The position numbers and the translations under genes are program-made. The notes beneath the pieces were generated by a model. It searched no databases and was not told the DNA's origin. It saw only the letters and a program-made list of their open reading frames with translations. DNA of 64,000 nucleotides from Zygaena filipendulae (lineage: Eukaryota; Arthropoda; Insecta; Lepidoptera; Zygaenidae), in contig OU015654.1 of assembly GCA_907165275.2 (NCBI GenBank), positions 13,099,501 to 13,163,500 on the forward strand, read 5' to 3'. Shown in pieces: positions 11,296 to 22,888 of the stretch (positions within the stretch are counted from its first letter, which is position 1; every line of letters begins with the position of its first letter).

Positions 11296-11990
11296 AAAAC
11301 TGTGTGATGTAATTTAGGTTGTGGCAAGTTTACCAACTGCAAATAAATTTGCAATTGCAATTTTTTTTTGGGATGTCACGACAATTGCAAAGACATTGCT
11401 TTTTGGTAAATTCGATGATTCTCGGTCAACGCGAAGTACCCTATTGATTGCTTTGCAGTACAGTACGACTAGCTGATTCGACATTAAGATGCCTTTTGGC
11501 GTTCCTGAGAAGAGGGTTTTGATAGATAATACAGACAAACAGAGGGAGAATCAAGATTTTTCTTTTTAAGGTAGGTACGGAACCTTAAAAATATCTAAAC
11601 TCTTCATTGAGGTTTATTGAAACCTTCGTCTCTCTAGGCTTAGGCTTAGGCAGGTAAGAAGTATTGAACAAAGTATTGAAAAAAGTCGAATACCTCGCAG
11701 TAAACGGAGACATAATACTCGTTTCTACCCAACTGGTACTTGCAGTACTTAAGAGCAATAAAAAAGAAAAAAAAATTGCGATCGCGAAAAGTAATTTTCC
11801 AGTACAATACATCACAATGACTGATGGCAATATTGTTTGTAGCAAAATTGAAATACCCCGAAATATATAAATAGGTATAAAGTTATAAACCAAATAGATT
11901 CTTTCGCAGTTTATCAACCGAGTGAGTATTTAATAAATTCAAATAAAAATCCTTTTAGGGCAGAAATGAGAAATAACGAGAATGGACAGA
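11296..11990. other. No gene; possible family L scrap
   Basis: TTTTTAAGGTAGGTACGGAA near 11566 resembles the family L end (inverted). Overlapping open frames of 68-110 codons on both strands between 11585 and 11917 lack any recognisable motif. Confidence 0.35.
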
Positions 11991-12105
11991 TGGACGCAGA
12001 TAAGCAATAACATGTTAACCCACAAAACAAAGTTATTGATTCAGAACGATTTATTGAGAGTTAGAGAACGTTTTTTAATTATGTGTTTAACTAAGTCTAT
12101 GTCCA
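11991..12105 (+). mobile_element. MITE family C, internally deleted copy
   Basis: Begins TGGACGCAGATAAGCAATAA, loses its middle after ATTATGTGTTTAACT, and ends TCTATGTCCA, about 115 bp. Confidence 0.7.
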
Positions 12106-12121
12106 GATATCAACATTAATA

Positions 12122-12356
12122 ATTGGACATAGATAAGCAATAGTGTGTTAACCCACACTGGAGAAATTTTGAGTAAATTAAAGTTTTAAAATTATAGCGC
12201 AATTTTGTTTCAACATTTTTATGTTCAATATTTAGTTACATATTTAAACAATGTAATAAGATAAACACATAATTAAAACTCTAACTCTCAATACATCGTT
12301 CTAAATCAATAACTTCGTGTTCTGGGTTAACATGTTATTGCTTATCTGCGTCCAAT
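12122..12356 (-). mobile_element. MITE family C, inverted full copy
   Basis: Runs from ATTGGACATAGATAAGCAAT to TATTGCTTATCTGCGTCCAA. Opposite in orientation to the short copy just before it. Confidence 0.8.
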
Positions 12357-12656
12357 TGTAATCGTTAACTTTTAGGAGAATTTTCTTACTACCGTTATTA
12401 TACAACGTTAGTCGAAAAGGAGGTACCTCCAGTTGGGAGGTTATGAAATTCATCACGATAAAAATAACTAAAGATCAGTTTGTTTTCACCGACCATCTAG
12501 TTTTCGAGCTGTAGTTTCAAAGAAAAACAAAGCTATTTAGACTTTACATAAGCAGTGCGCCAAAAATATCCATATTTAGAGATTGATATTAAAAGGATAA
12601 AAAATGTACCTAAATAAAAAACGATTCCTACTAATCCTGTTGGCTGTTACTATGGC

Positions 12657-12911
12657 ACCCTCAGTTAATAATACCGAAATTTATCTCTTTTTAACCGACT
12701 TCCAAAAAGGAGGAGGTTATGCATTCGATTGTATGTATGATTCAAATCGAAAAGTGGTAGTACAAACCTATAATAGTATCACGTGTATTTTTGTCTGTTG
12801 GATTAAATCGGTATTTTGTTATTTTTAGCTTTTAAGTTTTGTGTTTTTGGAAGTCGGTTTTAATGTTTTTGTCAATTTCTATTTGAAAATAGCACTTTAT
12901 CAACTGAGGGT
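12657..12911. mobile_element. Foldback element with ACCGACTTCCAAAAA arms
   Basis: Outer arms ACCCTCAGTTAATA and TATCAACTGAGGGT; inner arms AACCGACTTCCAAAAA and TTTTTGGAAGTCGGTT. The inner motif is common in lepidopteran repeats. A signal-peptide-like frame overlaps it and is rejected. Confidence 0.6.
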
Positions 12912-14366
12912 TTTTATTTCAACAGTTAATAATTGTATTAGATACCAACTTGCCGTGATGATAGATTGTGACTGGAGTCAATAGCTCTTGATTAAAATTT
13001 GGCCCGAAAAAATACATTTGCAAAATCTTGCTTCGGGCGTATTCACAACAAATGTTCAAGCTCGCAGTTTGCGGCTCATCGTAATTAGCACCTGCTCGTT
13101 GAGTTTTTTTTTTCCGGGAAATTCCGAGGTTTTCAGATTTTTCCTGTGCCTTTTCGGATCTCTTCTACTCATTTTTTTTTTCATAGTTCGACTCGTAAGT
13201 GAGTAAAACAATTAGTAAGACCATTCGGTGGCTTAATTTAAAATACTCGCAAGTATAAAAAAAAAATGTTTTTAAATAAGAATTCTAAAAAAAAAAGATG
13301 CGCCATTTTTTATTTATTTATTGATGACTGAAGGTTTTGTAACTACGTATGATAGAATATTATAGTGTGATGGAATATGACTTTAGTATGAAGAGAAAAT
13401 CAAAGCTTCGTATAATGACCAAAATATATGTAAAATTACATGTATGTAATTGATTTAGAAATGGGTTTACCCCAAGAGGAACATTTGACCGCCCTTCGAC
13501 GTATTCCTAAATAAGATTATTATGTACCATCTGAGAGTGGATTCGCAGGGACCTATGATTTATTCATGTGTTTCGACATGTATTATTTATACTCGTATAC
13601 TGCCTTTGGAAAATACAGTTGCCATTGAAACAAAAAAAAAATAACAATTCTAAACAAATTGAATTCTATTTATTACTTACATTATACACTTACTAGGTAC
13701 CTAACATTATCTTATGTACCTACAGTAATCTATAAATATAATACAATTTTAGATATTCAAAAGAAAATAATGCTGAGGGGATTTTAATATCGATATAAGA
13801 GTTTAAAGATTAATATAGATTGTTGCATTTTGAAAACAACCCTAGTTAAGTAAAAATAATTCTTGCATTTGCACATTTTACCGGAATTCTTATATTTTGA
13901 ACTAAAATCTACCTTTACACGTCCTCTTCACGCTAGTCAGCCGATCGCTGAACTCAGCGCAATTTTCCAAGTTTCCACTTTTCAACTGCCATATAACCGA
14001 CACTTGCATTCTCCTGTTGAATTATTGCTTTACACTTCTCGTTTATTGTTTTACAACTTTCTGCGCTTTACGAGTATTGGCAGTGGAATGTTGAAAAACA
14101 ATGGTCAACAAGTGTTCTACCTATCCCATAGATAGAATGTCGTATCAAATTGTCTCTATCCTAATTTAAAAGCGATAATAATGATGGAAATTATCAGCTC
14201 CACCAGCCACCTATTGCCTAACATAGCTTCGCCTATTGATGTCACTAGGTAGACTTCACTAAGGAGATTCATCATGTCGAACTTTTTGTAGACAATATAA
14301 ATAAATTAATTCTAATAATAAAGCTGTATTTGTCTAGAATAATGGGTAAAGATGTTTTATAGGTGA
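12912..14366. other. No gene seen
   Basis: Unique-looking AT-rich DNA. The frame at 13863-14135 (90 codons) has no recognised domain and no splice or codon support. Confidence 0.4.
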
Positions 14367-14588
14367 CTAGCTGTCCCGCTATAACTTCGGTTTTGCCGCG
14401 GAATGGTTCCATACAAACTTTGCCCCCCTTTTTCACCGCCTTAGGGGTAGAATTTTGGAAAATCCTTTCTTAACGGATGCTTAAGTCATACAAAGAACAC
14501 ACCCTCCAAGTTTAAGGTCCCTACGATCAGCGGATTATGACTGTGCGTTGATCCGTCAGTCAGTCATTCAGAACAAAGCATTGTATAT
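14367..14588 (-). mobile_element. Helitron, CTTTGTCCTGAA subfamily, inverted
   Basis: CTAGCTGTCCCGCTATAACT at the 3' end; GTGCGTTGATCCGTCAGTC and ATTCAGAACAAAGCATTG match the 5296 and 27556 copies in reverse. The hairpin is decayed. Confidence 0.7.
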
Positions 14589-14885
14589 TCGGTTTTATGT
14601 ACCTATGTTTTTTTAACAAACAGACATTTTCTCTCGTATTTCTTATGAAAAGTACCTACCTGTAGAGTTTCTGCGAGAATTCCGAAACGCACGCAGGTGA
14701 AACCACAGGGCATCAATAAGTAAAATATAAATCTGTAATTAATTACATGTTAACTGATTTAAGCTATAAAAGACGTTAAAGCTTTTTACCATTTTATATT
14801 TTATAAATTTCATAGAAAATTAACAACGCTTTCAAGATCTACAATTAGTCATCGCTTTTGTTTAAATTAAAAACGAGCCTTCTCC

Positions 14886-15004
14886 TTTCTTAAAAGCCGG
14901 CAATACACTTGCATGCCTTCTGGTGTTGCAAATGTCTATGGGCGGCGGTAATCACTTACCATCAGGTGTGCCTGCCCGTTTGACCCCTATTCCATTAAAA
15001 AAAA
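14886..15004 (+). mobile_element. 3' end of a non-LTR retrotransposon
   Basis: GCCGGCAATACACTTGCATG, CTTCTGGTGTTGCAAATGTC and TAATCACTTACCATCAGGTG followed by CCATTAAAAAAAAAA. Matches 58969-59085 in the other orientation; a very common lepidopteran tail. Confidence 0.65.
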
Positions 15005-15360
15005 AATTAGTCGATGATGCCTTATCTGTTTTACTCACTATTCTTCGAACGATGTCTTCTATGTGCGCGCCTTTACGAATTCCACCCTCGAGGTGGTTGA
15101 AGGAATTTTTATTATCAATATAGTGGTGTTGGAACCGTACTGATGTTTATGTTACGCTATTTTATAGCTATCCGCTATCCGAATGGAGTAGGTACGTCGG
15201 TCGAGACGTTTTATGTGTGGGGCTTTTGATTTATCTAACAATATTTACTTTTGTTCTATATCAGTATTTATTGTTAAACGATTTATGTGTTTGTAAAGGA
15301 CACGGTGGAACTAAAGGGAATGTGCAGTTCGGGGTTATTGTTCGTACACAATATATCTAA
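15005..15360. other. No gene seen
   Basis: AT-rich sequence; nothing recognised. Confidence 0.35.
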
Positions 15361-15582
15361 CTAGTTGTGCCCCGCAGTTTCACCCGCGTTAATTTCAGAG
15401 TTCCCGCGGGAATTCCGGGATAAAAAGTACTAGCTATATGTTAATCTGATGTATAAGCTATATTATTGTAAAGTTTCATTTGAATCCATTTAGGAGTTTT
15501 TGCGTGAAAGGGTAACAAACATCCGTCCATCCATTCATCCATCAATCCATCCATACATACTTACAAACTTTCGCGTTTATAA
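15361..15582 (-). mobile_element. Lep1-like Helitron, CATCCATCCATACATAC subfamily
   Basis: CTAGTTGTGCCCCGCAGTTT, GAGTTCCCGCGGGAATTCCG, then (CATC)n-like ATCCATCCATTCATCC and TTTCGCGTTTATAA. Closest to 37641-37850. Confidence 0.75.
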
Positions 15583-15740
15583 GCTGTTCCGGAGTAAAAG
15601 TATCGGAATATACCTAAGTAATGTTAACCAGGTATCCAAAATAAACTGTGTGCTAAATTTCATGCAAATTCGTTCAGCCGCTTTTGTGTGATTAAGTGAC
15701 ACCTAATAAACAAATTTTCACATTTCTAATATTAATAGGA
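15583..15740 (-). mobile_element. Helitron 5' half joined to previous copy
   Basis: AAATTTCATGCAAATTCGTT CAGCCGC-type block and the inverted 5' end TCTAATATTAATAGGA. Its own 3' hairpin is missing. Confidence 0.5.
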
Positions 15741-17018
15741 TTAACGAGTATGTTTAGACTGACTGTTCTAAGCAACGTTCCTCATAATTTCGGGATTCCA
15801 TCAGAAATTTTGTGCTGGCATAAAAATGTCCTATGTCGTTTTCAAAATTCCAATTTTCTATATAGATCCATCCGTTGAGGATGCGTTAGTCGGTCACTTT
15901 CCCATTTTATAACAATAATTAAATATTATCCAATAGTATAGACATAGACATAGACAAATCTTAAATCTTCATTAAATTCCTGTTAGTAATTTCAGTTTTT
16001 TTTTCTTAAGAAATTGACATCTAATTCATATCCTGCGAATATCTCAATATGGTCCGATTAACTCTATTTACAACTGAATTAAAAAAAACCCATTTAGTAG
16101 TCCAATGCTCAAAGTTAGCTTTCTGTTGGTGAAATTTTTTTAGAATAATGTTAGTTGTAGTTCCACAGATAACCCCCTACATCGAAAATCCCAAACATTT
16201 AACCATTTATTTAACCTTTGCTTTTGTTTACTTTATCGACAAAAACAACGCTTTGAATCTTTTCAAAATTATACTTATTTCACGAAAGAGTAAGTATTAA
16301 CCAGCCCGGTGACATTTCATACAAATAAACTGATTCAAGAATTTTCCCACAAGTAAAGACGGCCGGCTTGTACGTACACGTGTTGTGCGTGTGTGCGTAT
16401 CGTAAGGTTGACCGCTGTCAGTAACTGTCAGCTGTCAGTGAATAATTGTGACATGACGTATGGAACTTTCGCGGAGAGTGTCGCTTCTATAAATAATCTC
16501 TATTCTTTGGTATTACTATCCTTTGTGCCAAATAACAAACAGAAGATGGAATACTTACTCAATTTACCTTCGGATACTATCATAAGGTTACATCTGCAAG
16601 TATGTTCTTATTTGCTAAATATTTGACCGTTTGATATCTACATATCATGTTAGTGGAAGAATTTCTTCCTGAACACAAGTAGGTAGGTATGTGAGTAGCC
16701 CTTTTTATTTCGTCCGGAGTTTTTGAAGTGTGCTCGAATGTTCTTAGGAATTTTTATATCGGCACACATGAGTGCGTCAAACAAACGTGATATTATCAAA
16801 CTCACGAGATCGTTCGATCGATCGTCGAAGTATTTTCTGTGCGGTCGTATATCTACCGCGTTGCCAAAGTGATCACCTACCTACTGTTTTACAGTTACAA
16901 ATGTCTCCATACTCCGCCTGGTAGCCTGGAAGAGATCGCTTTATAGCTATTTTTAAATGGTGTTCGTCATCTATTAAAGCATCCTATTCTATAGTTTTAA
17001 CAAATATTGTCGTAGGTA
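15741..17018. other. No gene seen
   Basis: A Helitron scrap near 15780-15830 (AATTTCGGGATTCCATCAG). The rest is AT-rich. The frame at 16393-16626 has no recognisable domain. A palindrome GATCGTTCGATCGATCG lies near 16809. Confidence 0.35.
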
Positions 17019-17240
17019 CTAGATGTGCCCCGCGGTTTCACCCGCATGAGTTTAAGTTTAAGAATCCCACATGAACTCCCAAAATAGCTGAATTTACTCC
17101 TAATGACATCAGCTATTTAGCAGTGAAACTTCGGTCAAAATCGGTCCAACCGTTTCGGATATTCACCCGCGTGAGTTTCGGAATGCCCGCAGGAACTCCA
17201 AACTTCTTTTATAAAAGCCTTGTCCTGACAATAACGAACA
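17019..17240 (-). mobile_element. Helitron with two 3'-type blocks
   Basis: CTAGATGTGCCCCGCGGTTT at 17019 and a second block CACCCGCGTGAGTTTCGGAA at 17165, as in the 1015-1261 copy. The 5' end is lost. Confidence 0.6.
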
Positions 17241-17618
17241 CAAACAAAAAGGTTTATTCAATTTGTTGCAGTCGTTTGCAAGTTATACGCTTAGCAACAC
17301 ATTTGGCGATTCATTTTTATTTATATAGATTGGTTGTGAATGTAAGCTATTAGTTACCTAAATTGTACCCGCCAACCAATACTGTCGCATGCAAACAAAC
17401 TATAAACAATTATGTTTATTGTTTACTTAAAGTACCTAAACCTTAACACACGTTACCTCATAAACGATGCGTAAGTACGGTTAAATTTAACGGTTAAAAT
17501 AAACACAAATCGGTTATTCACTGTCTACCTATCGCCCGGACAAATATTGTTCTGGGGCTGGAGGAGCTGTTTATTTACCACTAGCGATCCCTTTTCGCAT
17601 TGTCTATTACAGTTAAAA

Positions 17619-17695
17619 CTAGAAGTGCCCACCGGTTTCACCCCCGTGAGTTTCGGGATTCCCACAGGAACTCTCAATTTTCTAAACGAACGAAC
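17619..17695 (-). mobile_element. Helitron 3' end
   Basis: CTAGAAGTGCCCACCGGTTT and GAGTTTCGGGATTCCCAC. Only about 75 bases remain. Confidence 0.55.
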
Positions 17696-18344
17696 CTTTG
17701 TCGACGACAGTGAAAAAGAATTGGAATCGTTGAGCCGTTTTCAAACTCGACTGTACCTACGTTTTCTCACAATGCAGACTGAAATAACTATATCTATGCC
17801 CGGAAATAAGTAGGTTTTTTATAATATTTATTATTTTGTAAATTTATACGGTGAAAAACCTAAATTTAAGGTAAATAAATGAATATTAATAATAATTTAA
17901 TATATCGCTCTTAGTCGCCATAATATATTTAAATGTTATTAACAATTTTTGTTACAGTATTTCCTTAGATACTCACTCAGGCACTAAAGATAACACGATG
18001 AATTCGAATGGAATGGTTTCAAAAAAGATAACATTTTTTTTTCAAAGAACGAAATATATATATATTATTATTATATTTCTTATAAATCACACATCCCCAA
18101 CGCAGTTTTTATTTTATCACTGTTTTTATTTATCTAAGAATGTTTTATGGGGGCATAAAATAAATTACGCACACGCATCTCCTATTTTCATTGGGGTCTC
18201 AATATTATCATTGTCGCCCTAAACTTGTTCGAGGGGTCGGTTTGTAGGAACTTTAGTATCTTTCATTAAAAATATTGTTTATTTATGTACTATAGAATTT
18301 TACGGTGGTCTTCGGAATCACTTTGATTTAACGAAACAAAAGTA
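17696..18344. other. No gene seen
   Basis: Very AT-rich, with ATATATATATTATTATTAT at 18055-18073. Nothing coding. Confidence 0.35.
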
Positions 18345-18470
18345 CCTTTTTAGGGTTTCTTTAGCCCAATGGCAATAACGGAACCCTAATAATTGTCTGT
18401 TCCATCCGTCTGTCCGTTTTTCCATTTTCTCAGAGTTTCTTATCACTAGGTACATAGGTCTCACACAGAA
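18345..18470 (-). mobile_element. Fragment of repeat family L
   Basis: AGGGTTTCTTTAGCCCAATG and CCATCCGTCTGTCCGTTTTT match the widespread repeat also seen at 4333. Confidence 0.4.
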
Positions 18471-18589
18471 TTTTGAAGAGCGGTATAAAGTATAAACCAC
18501 TATTATTATAATGATGTCATTGTAGTGGAATTCAAGAAAAATGATCAATATAAATTGCGTATTATAGTCGCAGATTGTAATTTTTTTTG

Positions 18590-18785
18590 CCAAATAAAAT
18601 TAAAGCCTACAAGCTTACAGCAAAGAAAAAGAAAACAATTAAATAAAAGTTTTGTTATTTTTTCATATAAAATTAGAGCCTACAAGCTTAAAGCAAAGAA
18701 AAAGAAAACAAATAAAAGTTTTGTTATTTTTTCATATAAAATTAGAGCCTACAAGCTTATAGCAAAGAAAAAGAAAACAATTTAA
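18590..18785. repeat. Tandem repeat, about 2.8 copies of 69-73 bp
   Basis: GCCTACAAGCTTA recurs at 18605, 18678 and 18747 (spacing 73 then 69). Each is followed by AGCAAAGAAAAAGAAAACAA and preceded, from the second unit, by TTTTGTTATTTTTTCATATA. Confidence 0.9.
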
Positions 18786-19984
18786 TTAAAGTTAAGAAGA
18801 AATCGCCATTAAAGTTTTAAATTAAATGATACGCACTAAGCGCATGAGTAGTTTTTCTGGCTGAATATTATGTACGGTGAAACCAGCGTATAACGACTAT
18901 TAGCGCGAATCTAATATCGCGCCGTTCTACGCACGCACAAAATGTTTTTATGCTTTAAATTCGTACGCAGTTTTGGATAAAACTATGTATAAAGTCTACG
19001 GCTCTAATCTCTATGGCTTACAGTTTGCATCAGTCAATCAATCGGTCATCTATACTCACCAGTGTTGAGATTTAGGTGAAGTTTTTCTTACAGATTCTTC
19101 ACTCTAAATGTCTACAGAAGTACAAATAATGCCCGAATTCCTTGAAACGAACGCGAGTTCTATACGAGTAACAAAAACAAGCAACGGAAGCTCTCCATAG
19201 AATTAGAATACATTACAAAGGAAACTATCAATAAGTGTTTACTTGAACACGTTAATGATTTGAAACAGGGACGTGAATAATTTTAAACTCTATTTTGTGA
19301 GTTGTAAAGGTTGATCTACGTTGTACAGTTTTAGTTTCAAAAGAAAGACCAAAACCAACTGTTATATCCTATCTGTTCTGTTAAAAAAAAACTGCAGTGA
19401 AAACTATGACAAACTGTTTAGACAACAATCCAAAATTTAAGGTGCTTGTAATTTTTCATACAACAATAATATTATCTCCTTAAATATTTTGTTATTTCAT
19501 ATTTCACGGAAACTTACAAAAAAAAAATGGAAATTGATCATGAATGCGCTTCATACTAACAAAATTTAATCCAATTCGTGATGTTTTAGGTACGATCAAT
19601 CTATTTTAAAGTAAGTTTGGAAGCCGGTCAGAAACTAGGTTGCACGGGTTTGATCAATGTTCAGTTTCATGTTAAAATATCGATACCTAGACTTACCCAT
19701 CCTTAGATGCTTAATTAAGGATTGAATAGAATCCAAATTGGTGTAATTATTTAATGACATTAAAAATATCAATGTTTTTATCCACAACAGCAGAGTGGAG
19801 ATGTTTACGATTTGAGGTAGTGTCTATGTATATACCTAATTATGTGTATATAATTAAAAAAAATAATGTAGGTATGTGTGTGTTTGTTTATTCCTAAACG
19901 GCTCTTCTTTACGTCTTTTTTTCATTTTACACATGCTTCAATTATTATATATTAACAAAAAACCAATTTTTTTTTTTTTTATCA
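18786..19984. other. No gene seen
   Basis: AT-rich, unique-looking sequence; nothing recognised. Confidence 0.35.
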
Positions 19985-20112
19985 GTGTGTATGTTTCGAC
20001 TAATCTCCGAAACGGTTGAACTGATTTTGACGGGACATTCACAGGTTACTTATTTAAGGAGTACTTAGGCTATTTAGGCTACGTGGGTGTAATTGCGAGA
20101 CATAGCTGCCTG
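19985..20112 (+). mobile_element. Helitron fragment
   Basis: TTTCGACTAATCTCCGAAAC, TTGACGGGACATTCACAGG and the decayed end GAGACATAGCTG. Confidence 0.5.
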
Positions 20113-20861
20113 GTACATAAGTACCTACTCAGAAATGACCGTATTACTTCGGACTTTATCTTGGAAATGATAGTTTTTGATTGCTAACAAAATAAATGAA
20201 TCTCCTCTTGTTCAGGTCCCTAATAATATGATGAAGTTTAAACAATAGCAGGCATATTAAACGTAGGTACAAGGAAATTAAAGCATCACAAGAAAGTTAT
20301 TTGAAATTATATTTCTTCGTTTATAATAACCTTAAATAAGTGGCTACGATAAAGCAACCTTAATTATCCCCATCTTAAAATACACTACTTTTTGAAATAC
20401 TATAGATTATACCACATTCTTGAGTAGTACCTACAAGGGCACAAATTTGAAACTTGCGATTGTACGCAGTACGTTCAAAGAAACTCTCAGAGACGTTGGA
20501 TACGAAATTCCATTTCTGGGTTAAGTAATTTCAGGCGGCACTATCAAAATGCTTTGCAGCCGACCCCTGTAACTCTCCTTAGGATTAATGGAGACCGGAC
20601 TTAATGTAAAATAACTTAATTTAAGTGAAGAACTTCTACATTCTTTTGGGCGTAGACAGATCTTATTATTTCTGTACCGGCTTTGTTAAGGACTTACGCA
20701 CAAAGTGTAATTAGCTAATGTCAAATTAAATTTGCTATTAGTTTGCAGACATAATTTAGTAAACTTTAGTAGACTCAAGAAAAGGCATGGTTTATTTTAT
20801 CGCACCGGTTCTGTTACTAGTGTCAATTTTTTTTTACGTAAGCGATAACAAGATCTTTAAA
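20113..20861. other. No gene seen
   Basis: No repeat ends or coding frame recognised. Confidence 0.35.
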
Positions 20862-21097
20862 TGGACGCAGATAAGCAATAATATGTTAACCCACAAAACG
20901 AAATTATTGATTCAGAACGATTTATTGAGAGTTTGAGAACGTTTTTTTATTATGTGTTTACCATATTACATTGTTTAAATATGTAGCTAAATATTGAACA
21001 TAAAAATGTTGACACAAAATGGCGCTATAATTTAAAACTTTAATTTACTCAGAATTTCTCCAGTGTGGGTTAACACACTATTGCTTATCTATGTCCA
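20862..21097 (+). mobile_element. MITE family C, full copy
   Basis: TGGACGCAGATAAGCAATAA at left and CTATTGCTTATCTATGTCCA at right, about 236 bp. The inner body matches 32182-32424 closely. Confidence 0.85.
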
Positions 21098-22284
21098 AAT
21101 ATGACTACATTTCTTTGTAACAGCCTGTGTAAATTTCAATATAATATCTAGAGTACGTACAATAAAGTAGAAAAAAATAGTTTTTTGGCGGGAATCAAAG
21201 ATGGCGGTTTGGTCATTTATTTTCATGTTGATAAAAAATGGTTAAAAATGGATTTTTAGTGTTATAAGGGGCTTTAACATTATTGGACATTAATTTTCAC
21301 GGTGCCGGTTTTTTATGTGCTCAATGTGACATTTCGAGCTGATTTTGATGATGACCGAATGAGCCGTTAAGGCGTGACAAACAAACTCACTTTCGCATTA
21401 ATAATAGTAATAATAAAAATAATAATAGTAAGGACTTTTACTTGAAACTGGCTCAATGCATTAAATGCCAAAGTCGATAAAAAGAAAAAGAATGTAAGTA
21501 GAAAAACAGTCAACTAAACAAAGTTATTAATCATGGTTGTTGTCAAATATGGTTCAACGTCTCTTATTAAAATACATCCGTCCATTTGCGTAATCGAGTG
21601 ACCAATAACCTAAAGAGCAAAGGGAAAATTTTCCCCTCGAGAACTTTGGCGTCGAGCAAAAATAACAAAATTAAATTCACCCAAATATTACTTGCAAATG
21701 CTCGGAGAATGCCCGCGCTCAATTTACGTCCTCAATTTTCTAATTCAAATGAGGCGTGCCAGCCTTATCTGGGATTCGGGTTCGAACGAAGCCTCTGTGT
21801 GTGGCTTAAGGATATATCTGTCAGGGTGGACATGCAGGGGAGACCAGGGCAGAAAAGGGTCAATAAATAGGTCAGTGGTTTCATCACTTAAGTGTCGGTT
21901 TAGTAATTAAGCGGTCTGCAGGGCCCTTTTTCAATATGACCAACAATATTCCTTACCCTTAACGCGCGTCCCAAAAATGCAATCCCAAACGCTCCAGATG
22001 CATAAATATTAGAAATTAATATTCTTCATGACAAAAGAAACGATGTAAATGTATTGTTTTAAGTGAAACTTCTTTGAACACGAGGAATAATCAATTTAAG
22101 TGGCGCCTTATCTTAACGCGACGCGTTATGGTCATAGTGAATAAGAGCCCAGGTCTAGGAAGCAATGGCTATAAGTGCATTTTTTAAATTTCATAATCGT
22201 TTTAAATGTTTTCTAATATTTCATCATTCAAACATAATGAACGACGAAATAAAAGCGTGACCAGATTGAAGCCATTTTAAATAT
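21098..22284. other. No gene called; GC-richer core 21640-21920
   Basis: Two overlapping open frames (94 and 72 codons, 21586-21910) lie in GC-richer DNA without recognised domains. The core resembles no repeat in this window, so a conserved noncoding element or unrecognised exon is possible. Confidence 0.3.
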
Positions 22285-22481
22285 TAGGACCTATGCACAC
22301 CACGTTTTTTAAACGCGCCGTTAACGCGCGTTTTAGAGACGCGCGTCGACGGCGCGTCGACGGCGCACTTTTATCCTACAAAAGTCTACAGGCTGCGTCT
22401 GACTCGCGTGCGTATCGCGTCTGTATCGCTACAAACGCGCGTCGACGGCGTGTTTAAAAAACGTGATGTGCATAGGCCTTA
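22285..22481. mobile_element. CpG-rich MITE
   Basis: TIR about 36 bp: TAGGACCTATGCACACCACG then TTTTTTAAACGCG at left, CGTGTTTAAAAAACGTGATG then TGCATAGGCCT at right. The centre is packed with CGCGCG and GTCGACGGCG repeats. Flanks ATTA and TTAA suggest a TTA or TTAA target. Confidence 0.75.
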
Positions 22482-22616
22482 AAAAGATGTCGTTTGTTGG
22501 TGAAAAATACCTTCAGTGACACGTAGTTTCTTAACTACTGGAGGTATTTCGCGTCGTTCCACGCCCACATTGATTTAGGCTACAATTTCGAACGGAATTT
22601 TGAATCCTTATGCTAC

Positions 22617-22757
22617 TGCTCCACCTGCGTTAACGTTAACGTTGATGTTGATGTTAATGTTAATGTCTGACGTGGTAATATTAGAAAGTTAACGCGTTAA
22701 AATGTTACCCACATCTAAATTAGCGCACTAATTTACGCGTTAACGCGCAGGTTATAT
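22617..22757. repeat. Inverted repeat containing a doubled hexamer series
   Basis: CACCTGCGTTAACG pairs with CGTTAACGCGCAGGT. From 22629 to 22664 the hexamers GTTAAC, GTTGAT and GTTAAT each occur twice in a row. Confidence 0.6.
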
Positions 22758-22888
22758 TGCGAAAGTGAGTTTGTTTGTTACGCTTTCACGCGTTAACTGC
22801 TCAACCGATCATCGTGAACAGGGAAGGACAAATTTTTATCCCGGAATTTCCGCGGGAACTCCGCACTTATCGCGGGTGAAACCGCGGG
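22758..22888 (+). mobile_element. Helitron cut by a MITE at its hairpin
   Basis: GAAAGTGAGTTTGTTTGTTA, CCGATCATCGTGAAC and hairpin CGCGGGTGAAACCGCGGG. The terminal CAGCTAG is missing because family A starts here. Confidence 0.65.

Noticed and set aside
12604..12828. Frame starting MYLNKKRFLLILLAV with a signal-peptide look
   Set aside because: Most of it lies in the foldback element at 12657-12911 and there is no homologue I recognise; the hydrophobic start is probably chance.
15520..15560. CRISPR-like short repeats (ATCCATCCATTC)
   Set aside because: These are tetranucleotide repeats inside a Helitron in a eukaryotic genome.
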